DNA of 64,000 nt from Yersinia enterocolitica subsp. enterocolitica (GTDB lineage: Bacteria; Pseudomonadota; Gammaproteobacteria; Enterobacterales; Enterobacteriaceae). Where the stretch lies: positions 744,001-808,000 of the forward strand of contig NZ_LR590469.1 of NCBI RefSeq assembly GCF_901472495.1. Direction: 5' to 3'. The notes beneath the pieces are model-generated. The model saw only the letters and a list, made by a program, of their open reading frames with translations, had not been told where the DNA came from and ran no database searches. The position numbers and the translations under genes are program-made. Below are positions 1 through 7,790 of the stretch, piece after piece (the stretch's first letter is position 1; every line of letters starts with the position of its first letter).

Positions 1-39
1 CTCAGACTGCTGACAAACCCTAAGGACTCGATCTTGCAA

Positions 40-141
40 GGTGAAGGCAGGTAGAAGAGTAAAGCGTCCGCGCCAGGGACGGCGCGGCTCTAGCCCCCAG
101 GGATGGGTTTACGGCGTCTTTACGATCTGCCTGTTTTCACC
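40..141. repeat. Imperfect palindromic intergenic repeat
   Basis: The left arm beginning GGTGAAGGCAGG at 40 is nearly the reverse complement of the right arm ending CCTGTTTTCACC at 141, over about 28 bases. Inside lies a GC-rich hairpin with arms CCGCGCC (68-74) and GGCGCGG (81-87). It is far more GC-rich than the surrounding spacer. I recall similar palindromic elements scattered in Yersinia genomes (YPAL-like), but the family name is from memory and not tested. Confidence 0.55.
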
Positions 142-168
142 GACACGGGCACTTTGTCATTAAGCTCA

Positions 169-193
169 GGCAGCTACTTAAGCTGCCTTTTTT
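169..193 (+). terminator. Intrinsic terminator of a gene left of the window
   Basis: Stem GGCAGCT / AGCTGCC around an ACTTA loop is followed by a T-run on the plus strand (188-193). It must serve a rightward transcript starting outside the window. The reverse strand has no T-run, so it does not fit dauA well. Confidence 0.7.
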
Positions 194-227
194 GATAGCG
201 AAAAAGATGTTGATAATGAGGAAAAGG

Positions 228-1925
228 TTATTTTGTCGCTAAGGCCGTTAAAGCCTCAGGGAGTGAGCCGTAGAAGCTCAACTTACCCTCAATAGGTTGT
301 ACCCGCGCTCTTGCCAGCGTTTTTAGCGGTTGGAAAGGAATATCCGTGATAATGAGTTGTTGATGCTCGCCCAAGGCCTCAGTGAAGCGCAGAAACGCAT
401 TTAATCCCCCAGCATCCAGAACCGGTACAGCGTCCCATTGCAGAATGATGGTATCGTAATTTTCGCTACGGCTGAGTAATTCGTTAAATATCCGCTCTGC
501 GGCGGCAAAAAACAGTGGCCCATTAACGCGCAACACTAGCCGATGTTCATTCATTTCAGTAGGAATTTCACTTAGACGGGTCATGCGGGCAATACGGCGC
601 ATAAATAGCAGTGAGGCCAATACAATTCCTACCGTGATAGCAATCACCATATCGAATAATACCGTCAGACTCATACACAACAGCATGACGATAATGTCAT
701 CTTTAGGGCCACGGCGCAGTAAGTCGACCACTTTATGCGCCTCACTCATATTCCAGGCCACGATGAGCAGCAACGAGGCCATGGCAGCCAGCGGCAGGTA
801 TGACAACATCGGTGCCAAAACCAATAAAGCCAGTAACACCAGTAGGGCATGGATAATTGCTGACACCGGTGAGGTTGCTCCTGCACGGACGTTAGCTGCC
901 GAACGTGCAATAGCCGCAGTGGCGGTGATACCACCGAAGAACGGTGCCACCATATTACCGAGCCCCTGACCGACTAACTCACTGTTTGAGTGATGTTTTT
1001 GCCCAGTCATGCCATCAAGAACCACTGCGCATAATAACGACTCAATCGCCCCGAGCATCGCCATCGAAAAGGCTGCTGGTAGCAGTGCCGAAAGTGTTGC
1101 CCAATTCAAAACAAATTCTTGCCCATTGGCGGCAGGGAGATGCCAGGGTAAGACAAATTGCGGCAAAATAGGGGGGATACCGTGGCCTTGTGTGCCATCA
1201 GCCAATAAATAGCCAAAACGTGAGCCGATAGTGGCAACTTGATGATCAAATAACGATAAAACTGCCATAACAGCGGTACCAGCGACGAGTGCAGGTAAGT
1301 GACCCGGTAACTTTAATTTTAATCGTGGCCAGAGAATTAATACCATCAGAGTCACAGTTGCAATTAACGTATCACTGAAGTTGATGGTTGGCAGTGCCTG
1401 GGCAAGTGCTGCTACTTTGCCCACATAAGTTTCCGGCACTTCCGGCAAGTGTAGACCGAAGAAATCTTTCACTTGCATGGTGGCGATGGTGATACCAATT
1501 CCCGAGGTAAAGCCGAGCGTGACTGACAGCGGAATATATTCAATTAAGCGGCCTAATCTGCCCAGCCCCATACACAATAAAAACACGCCAGAAAGCAATG
1601 TCGCCAGTAATAAACCGGCCAGACCAAATTGTTGTGATACTGGGTAAAGAATAACCACGAAGGCTGCGGTAGGGCCAGATACGCTATAACGGGAGCCGCC
1701 GCTGACCGCAATAACAATCCCGGCAATTGCCGAGGTATATAAGCCGTACTGTGGGGGAACACCACTGGCAATTGCCAGTGCCATAGCCAGTGGAATAGCA
1801 ATAATGCCGACAGTAATACCGGCAATTATATCTTTTATAAGGCGTTGAAGTGTATAGGTTTCTCGCCAGCAAGCGTCAATAATCGCGCTGAACGGCCTAA
1901 TGCCGTTAATTCCGTGCGTTTTCAT
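228..1925 (-). CDS. dauA: SulP-family C4-dicarboxylate transporter DauA (YchM)
   Basis: A 565-aa inner-membrane SulP/SLC26 transporter. The N-terminal two thirds is a run of hydrophobic segments including the SulP signature region around residues 45-65 (PPQYGLYTS) and the conserved LLPAAFSMAMLGAIESLL block near 280. A soluble STAS domain fills roughly residues 435-555. It aligns along its whole length with my recollection of E. coli DauA (559 aa), an aerobic succinate transporter and sensor. The start is the first ATG; no strong Shine-Dalgarno is visible before it. It lies alone, facing the left edge. Confidence 0.93.
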   Translation of the reverse strand: MKTHGINGIRPFSAIIDACWRETYTLQRLIKDIIAGITVGIIAIPLAMALAIASGVPPQYGLYTSAIAGIVIAVSGGSRYSVSGPTAAFVVILYPVSQQFGLAGLLLATLLSGVFLLCMGLGRLGRLIEYIPLSVTLGFTSGIGITIATMQVKDFFGLHLPEVPETYVGKVAALAQALPTINFSDTLIATVTLMVLILWPRLKLKLPGHLPALVAGTAVMAVLSLFDHQVATIGSRFGYLLADGTQGHGIPPILPQFVLPWHLPAANGQEFVLNWATLSALLPAAFSMAMLGAIESLLCAVVLDGMTGQKHHSNSELVGQGLGNMVAPFFGGITATAAIARSAANVRAGATSPVSAIIHALLVLLALLVLAPMLSYLPLAAMASLLLIVAWNMSEAHKVVDLLRRGPKDDIIVMLLCMSLTVLFDMVIAITVGIVLASLLFMRRIARMTRLSEIPTEMNEHRLVLRVNGPLFFAAAERIFNELLSRSENYDTIILQWDAVPVLDAGGLNAFLRFTEALGEHQQLIITDIPFQPLKTLARARVQPIEGKLSFYGSLPEALTALATK

Positions 1926-2243
1926 CTAAGGTGCAAACCAAATAAAGAAAAGACAAAATAAATGGCGGCCCAATAAGGGTCCGTCTCGAGTAGCAGATAA
2001 CCACGATACGCCAATTCACAGCATGAGATCTAGATGTATATCAATCTCTGGTAGAAATAGAGATAACAGCTAGTTTTATAAAGTGGTTTAAATAAACGGA
2101 TTCATGACCGGCAAGACAATTTTCTGTAAGGTGAAATTCAAACTGCCTATTATCGCGAGTAGGGCATGCTTTGAGCATCAAGTGTTAGAAACTGAGTAAA
2201 AGCATTAACAAAAGAAGAATGCAGCTTGTCTGAAGGAGGTTAA

Positions 2244-2276
2244 ATGATTAAGAGATATCTTGTTACTCCAGGATAG
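2244..2276 (+). CDS. Tiny ORF (10 aa) with strong ribosome binding site
   Basis: ATG at 2244 is preceded four bases away by AAGGAGG, a near-perfect Shine-Dalgarno. The ORF encodes MIKRYLVTPG and stops at a TAG that overlaps the Shine-Dalgarno of the next tiny ORF. No family is recognised. It may be a leader peptide for the downstream diguanylate cyclase, or a decayed 5' gene end that kept its ribosome binding site. Confidence 0.3.
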   Translation: MIKRYLVTPG

Positions 2277-2290
2277 GAGGAGGCCGCATA

Positions 2291-2335
2291 ATGAAATTAT
2301 TCAGGAATAAAGTCTATCTCGCAGCTAAGATTTAG
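2291..2335 (+). CDS. Tiny ORF (14 aa) with strong ribosome binding site
   Basis: ATG at 2291 sits seven bases after GGAGGAGG, an unusually strong Shine-Dalgarno. The product would be MKLFRNKVYLAAKI. It follows the previous tiny ORF with only 14 bases between stop and start, so the two could be translationally coupled. Function unknown. Strong ribosome binding sites in front of such short frames are unusual in a non-coding spacer. Confidence 0.3.
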   Translation: MKLFRNKVYLAAKI

Positions 2336-2375
2336 GTTAGAAACTATCAATCTCTGCATAATATCTAAGGTTCCG

Positions 2376-2483
2376 ATGAATAATTTAGGACTAGAACGTG
2401 ACTTGATTTTAGAAAAAAATCGGCTGCAGGTGTGCGGCCGAAAATCAACACTGAGAATTCAAAGGACTGATGCTACGCCATGA
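2376..2483 (+). CDS. Small ORF (35 aa) overlapping the start of the diguanylate cyclase
   Basis: The frame runs from ATG 2376 to a TGA at 2481-2483, which overlaps the cyclase ATG at 2480 in an ATGA arrangement typical of translational coupling. A modest AAGG lies before its ATG. The cyclase has only a distant AAGGAC of its own, so coupled re-initiation would make sense. The predicted peptide is charged and matches nothing I know. It contains a GC-rich hairpin (2420-2441). Confidence 0.3.
   Translation: MNNLGLERDLILEKNRLQVCGRKSTLRIQRTDATP
2411..2441 (-). terminator. Possible minus-strand terminator inside the cyclase leader
   Basis: Stem CGGCTGCA / TGCGGCCG with a GGTG loop (2421-2440, one wobble pair) is preceded on the plus strand by a seven-base A-run (2413-2419). 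Read on the minus strand this is stem plus T-run. No minus-strand gene is visible to the right, so it would end an antisense transcript over the cyclase start, or be a relic. Confidence 0.35.
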
Positions 2484-3595
2484 GTGAATTAGATTCTTTG
2501 TCAACGTTATACCGAGATGCCTGTGTCACTTATGCAACTCTCTCTATTGGTTATTTTGCCTTAAGTAAGAACAGCCCTTTCTCCTATAATGGAGAGGTTT
2601 GGAAGCGTATTGTATTTGGTTTAATAGCGGGATTGGTTTCACTTTATCTCAATCAAGATCAGTGGGTTATTTCTGGGGCGTACTTCTACAGTTTCGAACT
2701 GATCCCGATTATTTTGGTCACGTTTTATGGCGGTTGGCTAAGTGGTTTAACTGCGTTGGTGATAAATTTCACTTTTACCGGTTGGGTGACATTAGACAAC
2801 GTATTAATAACAATAGTGATTATTCCTCTTTTATTCTCCAAAGTATGGGAGAAAAAGAGTAGTCGCATCTTTTATACCACTATTATCTTAATTGCCATTT
2901 ATCGAATGCTTACCGCTGTTTTATTGGTTCCTAATACTCTCTTCTGGACGCAGATTGTGGTATATCAACTCATTTCTGCGCTTTGTTTAGCTATTTGTTA
3001 TCACGCTCTGAATTTTAAAGAGCGCCATATTTATGCCTATTTTGCGATGAAAGATAGGGCCAATATCGACAAATTAACCCAGTTGAATAACCGGTCGAGT
3101 GCTGATTATCGCCTGAATAGCATTAATCACAATCGTCAGGCATGTGGTCTACTTATTTTGGATCTCGACCACTTTAAGTCCGTTAATGATACCTATGGCC
3201 ATGATGGTGGTGACATCTTATTAACCGAAGTTGGGAAATTATTGATGACGGCTGTCAGGGATGAGGATTTTGTGGGTCGTTACGGTGGTGAGGAATTTAT
3301 TATTATTACTCATAGCCATGACCCACAAGCTATTAAAGCGGTTGCTGAACGTATTCGTCAGCGTGTAGAGAGTTTAGATGTGCAATTGCCTGATGGACGA
3401 AAACTTAAGGCGACAATTTCAATTGGGGCCTCTCTTTTTTTACCGGGGATGTCGATGTTAAAGGCATTGAAAATGACGGATGAAGCACTGTATCAGGCGA
3501 AAAATCAAGGTCGTAATCAGGTGGTTTATAGCCGATTAATGCCTTTTTCTCCGCTGGGTGACCGCATGGTTAAAGACCGACGGCGGCGCTCTTAA
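2480..3595 (+). CDS. Membrane diguanylate cyclase (GGDEF domain)
   Basis: A 371-aa inner-membrane protein. Residues about 20-185 form six or so hydrophobic segments resembling a 5TM sensor module of the LytS/YhcK type, with the motif SGAYFYSFELIPIIL. Residues 200-355 form a GGDEF domain with an active-site GGEEF at about 269-273. An inhibitory I-site RDED lies exactly five residues upstream, so an active, product-inhibited cyclase making cyclic di-GMP is expected. The ligand is unknown. No EAL domain is present. The ATG overlaps the stop of a 35-aa ORF. I cannot equate it with HmsT or HmsD from memory. Confidence 0.85.
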   Translation: MSELDSLSTLYRDACVTYATLSIGYFALSKNSPFSYNGEVWKRIVFGLIAGLVSLYLNQDQWVISGAYFYSFELIPIILVTFYGGWLSGLTALVINFTFTGWVTLDNVLITIVIIPLLFSKVWEKKSSRIFYTTIILIAIYRMLTAVLLVPNTLFWTQIVVYQLISALCLAICYHALNFKERHIYAYFAMKDRANIDKLTQLNNRSSADYRLNSINHNRQACGLLILDLDHFKSVNDTYGHDGGDILLTEVGKLLMTAVRDEDFVGRYGGEEFIIITHSHDPQAIKAVAERIRQRVESLDVQLPDGRKLKATISIGASLFLPGMSMLKALKMTDEALYQAKNQGRNQVVYSRLMPFSPLGDRMVKDRRRRS

Positions 3596-3625
3596 TCATA
3601 TGCGGAAGCGCCGGATTGCCCAACA

Positions 3626-3658
3626 AAGAAAAAGGCCCTGACTTTCGTCAGCGCCTTT
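3626..3658 (-). terminator. Terminator of the left tRNA-Ser
   Basis: On the minus strand, just 3' of the tRNA, the stem AAGGCGCTGAC / GTCAGGGCCTT with a GAAA loop is followed by a T-run. On the plus strand the A-run is at 3625-3633. Confidence 0.75.
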
Positions 3659-3668
3659 CGCTCGAATA

Positions 3669-3758
3669 TGGCGGTGAGAGAGGGGTTCGAACCCTCGATA
3701 CACTTACGCGTATACACACTTTCCAGGCGTGCTCCTTCAGCCACTCAGACACCTCACC
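3669..3758 (-). tRNA. tRNA-Ser, anticodon GGA (left copy)
   Basis: On the minus strand a 90-base gene starts GGTGAGG and ends with an encoded CCA at 3669-3671. The anticodon loop reads CTGGAAA with anticodon GGA, the variable arm is long as in class II tRNAs, and the T-loop GTTCGAA is intact. It closely resembles E. coli serW/serX. It differs from the right copy (4993-5082) at three positions. Two are in the variable-arm stem, where a wobble pair and a normal pair are swapped. The third makes a G-U pair at the base of the acceptor stem. Confidence 0.95.
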
Positions 3759-3898
3759 GTTTCGTTACTGCGCTATGCACTGCAACGGGGCGGTACTATA
3801 GTGACCGGCAAGCAGATGGTCAAGCAGTATTTATTTGTTGTTTGTCATCTGGTTATTCCGCGTGCAGATAGGATGAATCGCAGACAAATAAGATGAGA

Positions 3899-4783
3899 TT
3901 AACGCCACTCTTTGGCCTGAAGTGGTGAGTCGACCATCACATAATCGGCTCCCAGCTTTTTAGCTAATTGATAATCCTTGGCTGAATTTATACCAATCAA
4001 CAATATTTTTGCCTCTTCGCTCTCCTTGAAACAGTCCATTGCTTGTTGGTTCCAAACTAACTGGGTGCGGGTAGTCCCTTTACCCAGAGTGAATTTTTCT
4101 ACGACTTTTACATCACGTCTTAATTCGAAGGCATAATGTTTATTTTGGCTACTAATGAACAAATCACCCTTATTTTTAGCTATTATACATTTGCCTGCCA
4201 TTATCGCATTAGCCAGAATTTTACGGGTTATTTTACGAGATTCGAATTTATTCAAATATTCTGGGAGTGCGTCAAGATATTTTTGTTCAGTAGAATAGAA
4301 CACCAGTCGATCAGGTGACTGGATATTTTCTCTCATTTCTATTAGTGAATGCGCTACTATTTCTGGGTCTGCGTCAGGGGATTTAATATCAATAATAAAT
4401 TTCACCTGAGGGTAGGATAACAATATCGGGTGTAATGAAGGGATCTTGACTCCGCGCCCACGGTAAATATATTGGTCATCCTGTTTAAAATGATAAGCTG
4501 CATCTAATAATTGTAATTCTTCCAACGTATAGTCAGAAACAGGGCCACTACCGTCTGTTAACTCACTTAAATCCATAGGCCGGTATAACACAGGTATACC
4601 GTCTTTACTGAATTGAATGGTAATCCAGACAATGTCAGCCTGATTAGATAATGATTTTTCAATGGCATACCGCGTGTTTTCAGGGAAATCAGCGGTGCCA
4701 GCCCGATGCGCGACTATAAGAGGGGATGCGACTGAAGTTTGTAAATAAAATAGGAATAAGAAAAAAATAAAATAAAGTTTCAT
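3899..4783 (-). CDS. Exported GDPD-fold protein with degenerate active site
   Basis: A 294-aa protein from the ATG at 4783, preferred over an upstream GTG because a signal peptide (MKLYFIFFLFLF then SVASP) and an AAGGG ribosome site fit it. The glycerophosphodiester phosphodiesterase fold is recognisable: AHRAG...PENT near residues 26-40, then SKDGIPVLY, DGSG and IIDIKS. Active enzymes have Glu-x-Asp before the SKDG block and His-Asp after VLY. Here these read Trp-x-Thr and Arg-Pro, and the usual EIK is DIK. HR and the last Lys remain. I infer a catalytically impaired or altered periplasmic protein. It is AT-rich and sits between two tRNA-Ser genes. Confidence 0.7.
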   Translation of the reverse strand: MKLYFIFFLFLFYLQTSVASPLIVAHRAGTADFPENTRYAIEKSLSNQADIVWITIQFSKDGIPVLYRPMDLSELTDGSGPVSDYTLEELQLLDAAYHFKQDDQYIYRGRGVKIPSLHPILLSYPQVKFIIDIKSPDADPEIVAHSLIEMRENIQSPDRLVFYSTEQKYLDALPEYLNKFESRKITRKILANAIMAGKCIIAKNKGDLFISSQNKHYAFELRRDVKVVEKFTLGKGTTRTQLVWNQQAMDCFKESEEAKILLIGINSAKDYQLAKKLGADYVMVDSPLQAKEWR

Positions 4784-4908
4784 ATATTTATGCCCTTGTG
4801 GATTATATTCCAAATTTGAAATACTCTTCACGTTGTAGCATGAGATGCTAAAAGGCTACATAATCAATTAATGACAAGCATTATTTATAATTTCTGACAC
4901 ACAACTAT

Positions 4909-4952
4909 ATTTAGTATCAACGGCTAAAATATTTAGTATCAACGGCTAAAAT
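4909..4952. repeat. Perfect 22-bp tandem duplication
   Basis: The unit beginning ATTTAGTATCAACGG occurs at 4909-4930 and again at 4931-4952 without mismatch. It lies just beyond the terminator of the right tRNA-Ser and before the upstream region of the GDPD-like gene. A recent slippage or repair duplication is the simplest reading. Confidence 0.9.
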
Positions 4953-4953
4953 G

Positions 4954-4982
4954 AAAAAAGCCCATGAATTTCATGAGCTTTT
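4954..4982 (-). terminator. Terminator of the right tRNA-Ser
   Basis: On the minus strand, immediately 3' of the tRNA, AAAGCTCATGAA / TTCATGGGCTTT forms a stem followed by T residues. Confidence 0.75.
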
Positions 4983-4992
4983 CACTTCAATA

Positions 4993-5082
4993 TGGCGGTG
5001 AGGGAGGGGTTCGAACCCTCGATACGCTTACACGTATACACACTTTCCAGGCGTGCTCCTTCAGCCACTCAGACACCTCACC
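4993..5082 (-). tRNA. tRNA-Ser, anticodon GGA (right copy)
   Basis: Second 90-base tRNA-Ser(GGA) on the minus strand, with encoded CCA at 4993-4995 and 5' end GGTGAGG at 5082. Its acceptor stem is fully Watson-Crick paired, unlike the left copy. It has its own terminator, so the two copies are separate transcription units rather than one tandem operon. The GDPD-like gene lies between them. Confidence 0.95.
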
Positions 5083-5300
5083 ATGTTACTGCTAGTACCA
5101 TCAGCCACATTCAATGGGGCTGACCGGCGTAATGTAGGCAAAAGTGTGCCCAGCGTCAACCCTCTTATGCGCGCTTTGTAGTTGTTTAGCTAAAGTTACA
5201 GCAATTTGCTGATTTCATCGTCATTTCTTGCGAGTAGCGCTTGCATCTGCGAGCTAATCGCGAAAGTCTATTCAATACTTTCGCAAGGAGCTGGCAAATA

Positions 5301-6242
5301 ATGAATATTATTTTTTATCACCCATTCTTTGAGGCAAAACAGTGGTTATCAGGGCTACAGTCGCGCTTACCCACTGCGAATATCAGGCCATGGCGGCGTG
5401 GTGACACCCAGCCGGCAGATTATGCGCTGGTTTGGCAGCCACCTCAGGAGATGCTTGCCAGTCGTGTTGAACTGAAAGGGGTGTTTGCGTTGGGGGCGGG
5501 GGTGGACGCTATATTGGATCAAGAGCGGCGTCATCCCGGAACATTACCTGCGGGCGTGCCATTGGTGCGGCTGGAAGATACCGGGATGTCTTTGCAGATG
5601 CAGGAATATGTCGTGGCAACCGTATTACGCTATTTCCGTCGTATGGATGAGTATCAGCTGCAACAACAACAGAAGTTGTGGCACCCCCTCGAACCGCATC
5701 AACATGATAAATTCACCATAGGCATTCTCGGCGCGGGCGTATTAGGGAAAAGTGTTGCCCACAAGCTGGCCGAGTTTGGCTTTACTGTCCGTTGTTGGAG
5801 CCGTACGCCAAAACAAATTGATGGAGTGACCAGTTTCGCCGGTCAAGAAAAGTTACCCGCTTTCATTCAGGGGACACAATTGCTGATTAATCTCTTGCCC
5901 CATACCCCACAGACAGCCGGTATCCTTAATCAGTCACTCTTTTCACAGCTGAATGCCAATGCCTATATCATCAATATTGCACGGGGAGCGCACTTATTGG
6001 AGCGGGATTTACTGGCAGCAATGAATGCCGGGCAAGTCGCGGCGGCGACATTAGATGTGTTCGCTGAAGAACCACTGCCGTCAATGCATCCATTCTGGAG
6101 CCATCCTCGGGTCACCATTACGCCACATATTGCTGCGGTTACCTTGCCAGAGGTAGCAATGGATCAGGTGGTTGCCAATATTCAGGCAATGGAAGCGGGA
6201 AGGGAACCTGTTGGGTTGGTTGATGTTGTGAGGGGATACTGA
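5301..6242 (+). CDS. ghrA: Glyoxylate/hydroxypyruvate reductase A
   Basis: A 313-aa cytosolic D-2-hydroxyacid dehydrogenase reducing glyoxylate and hydroxypyruvate with NADPH. The nucleotide-binding motif GILGAGVLG starts at about residue 141. The catalytic Arg (in NIARG, about 227), Glu (in AEEPLP, about 255) and His (in TPHIAA, about 275) are all present. I chose ATG 5301 because it matches the E. coli GhrA N-terminus (312 aa) and follows AAGGAG. The longer in-frame extension to 5241 has no counterpart. It precedes ycdX-ycdY as in other enterics. Confidence 0.95.
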   Translation: MNIIFYHPFFEAKQWLSGLQSRLPTANIRPWRRGDTQPADYALVWQPPQEMLASRVELKGVFALGAGVDAILDQERRHPGTLPAGVPLVRLEDTGMSLQMQEYVVATVLRYFRRMDEYQLQQQQKLWHPLEPHQHDKFTIGILGAGVLGKSVAHKLAEFGFTVRCWSRTPKQIDGVTSFAGQEKLPAFIQGTQLLINLLPHTPQTAGILNQSLFSQLNANAYIINIARGAHLLERDLLAAMNAGQVAAATLDVFAEEPLPSMHPFWSHPRVTITPHIAAVTLPEVAMDQVVANIQAMEAGREPVGLVDVVRGY

Positions 6243-6390
6243 TTTAAGGGCTGCCACGGTTTGATGGAACTAACGAGATTGCCGGCGAGGTTTTAGCGCT
6301 GCTGATGAGAAGAATTCCTGCTATCATTAGCGCACTATGCTTTGCCTGCAAAAAAGCTATCCCGCCTTAAAAAGACCTTGTGGAGTAGTC

Positions 6391-7128
6391 ATGTATCCTG
6401 TTGATTTACATATGCATACCATTGCCAGCACCCATGCTTACAGTACCCTGCACGATTATATCGCCGAAGCTAAGCTAAAAAATATCAAACTGTTTGCCAT
6501 TACTGATCATGGCCCAGATATGGCTGATGCCCCGCATTATTGGCACTTTATGAACATGCGAGTATGGCCGCGGTTGGTTGATGGCGTTGGGATCTTGCGT
6601 GGCATAGAAGCGAATATTAAAAATCTGGACGGCGACATTGATTGTACCGGCCCGATGCTGGATGCCATAGACTTGCTGATTGCCGGTTTCCACGAGCCAG
6701 TGTTCCCGCCTCAAGATAAGGCCGCTAATACTCAGGCGATGATTGCCACTATGGCGCAGGGGAGTGTGCATATCATCAGCCACCCCGGTAACCCTAAGTA
6801 TCCGGTTGATATTAAAGCTATTGCCGAAGCTGCTGCAAAATATAATGTGGCGCTGGAATTGAATAACTCATCATTTACACATTCACGTAAAGGGAGCGAA
6901 ACGAATTGTCGCGCGATTGCTGAAGCAGTAAGGGATGCTGGCGGCTGGCTGGCCTTGGGTTCGGATTCCCATATTGCTTATTCATTGGGAATCTTTGAAC
7001 ATTGTGAGCGCATTATTGCTGAAGTGAATTTCCCGCAAGAGCGAATTTTGAATGTCAGCCCGCGACGTTTGCTGAATTTCCTTGAGCAGCGTGGCCGAGC
7101 GCCGATACCGGAGTTGGCCGGGTTGTGA
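6391..7128 (+). CDS. ycdX: PHP-family zinc phosphatase YcdX
   Basis: A 245-aa PHP-domain protein, the same length as E. coli YcdX. The metal-binding DLHMHT motif is at residues 5-10, a DHGPD block follows near 40, and SHPGNP and SDSHIAY supply further metal ligands. The E. coli protein binds three zinc ions and has phosphatase activity connected with swarming. ATG 6391 after TGGAG is preferred over the upstream in-frame start. ycdY follows after 61 bases. Confidence 0.93.
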   Translation: MYPVDLHMHTIASTHAYSTLHDYIAEAKLKNIKLFAITDHGPDMADAPHYWHFMNMRVWPRLVDGVGILRGIEANIKNLDGDIDCTGPMLDAIDLLIAGFHEPVFPPQDKAANTQAMIATMAQGSVHIISHPGNPKYPVDIKAIAEAAAKYNVALELNNSSFTHSRKGSETNCRAIAEAVRDAGGWLALGSDSHIAYSLGIFEHCERIIAEVNFPQERILNVSPRRLLNFLEQRGRAPIPELAGL

Positions 7129-7189
7129 TTTTTATGTGACGTTGTCACATTTTTTGATTTAGAAACCAATAAGAAACAGGATGATGTAA

Positions 7190-7753
7190 ATGAATGATTT
7201 TTCTCTGGTGTGTCGCGTTCTTGGGTCGCTTTTTTATCGCCAGCCACAAGACCCGCTGTTAGAACCGCTTTTTACGCTGATCAGTCAGGGTAAATTAGAA
7301 CAGCATTGGCCACTAGAACAAAGTGAGTTACTGGTACGCCTGCAACAGGAGTATCTGCCTGAAGCTCTGGCCGCGGATTATAATGCTCTGTTTGTTGGCG
7401 ACGAACGCAGTGTTTCGCCTTATGGTTCCGATTATGAAGATGCACGCCCAGAAGCCGAGGTTAGAGCTTTTCTTCAACAACGCGGTATGCCGTTGTTAGG
7501 AGAAGCGCCAACAGACCATTTTGGTGGTTTATTACTGGCGGCCTCGTGGCTGGAAGATCAAGCTGCGGAAGATGAAGTGGCGGCACAAATCGAACTGTTT
7601 GATGCCTATTTACTGCCTTGGTGTGGCCGTTTTCTTGGTAAAGTTGAGGCTCATGCCACCAGTGGTTTTTATCGCACTTTGGCACAGCTGAGCCGCGAAG
7701 CATTGCAGGCCATGTGGGATGAACTTTCAGAAAACAATGATACGGAGGAGTAA
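7190..7753 (+). CDS. ycdY: TorD-family chaperone YcdY
   Basis: A 187-aa, mainly helical member of the TorD/DmsD redox-enzyme maturation family. The family motif region YxxLFVGDE...SPYGSDY lies at about residues 64-82. In E. coli, YcdY acts as a chaperone for zinc loading of YcdX, which fits the gene pair here. An AGGATG-type ribosome site precedes the ATG. No molybdoenzyme operon is nearby, so YcdX is the obvious partner. Confidence 0.9.
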   Translation: MNDFSLVCRVLGSLFYRQPQDPLLEPLFTLISQGKLEQHWPLEQSELLVRLQQEYLPEALAADYNALFVGDERSVSPYGSDYEDARPEAEVRAFLQQRGMPLLGEAPTDHFGGLLLAASWLEDQAAEDEVAAQIELFDAYLLPWCGRFLGKVEAHATSGFYRTLAQLSREALQAMWDELSENNDTEE

Positions 7754-7790
7754 GCACCCCGTATCATTGTGATTAAATGTGCGGTGCCAA

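Noticed and set aside
2100..2480. Cyclic di-GMP riboswitch in the cyclase leader
   Set aside because: I looked for the conserved GEMM core and tetraloop-receptor segments and did not find them.
3616..3871. Frames of 61 and 67 aa reading through the left tRNA-Ser
   Set aside because: They run across a tRNA gene and its terminator, so coding is implausible.
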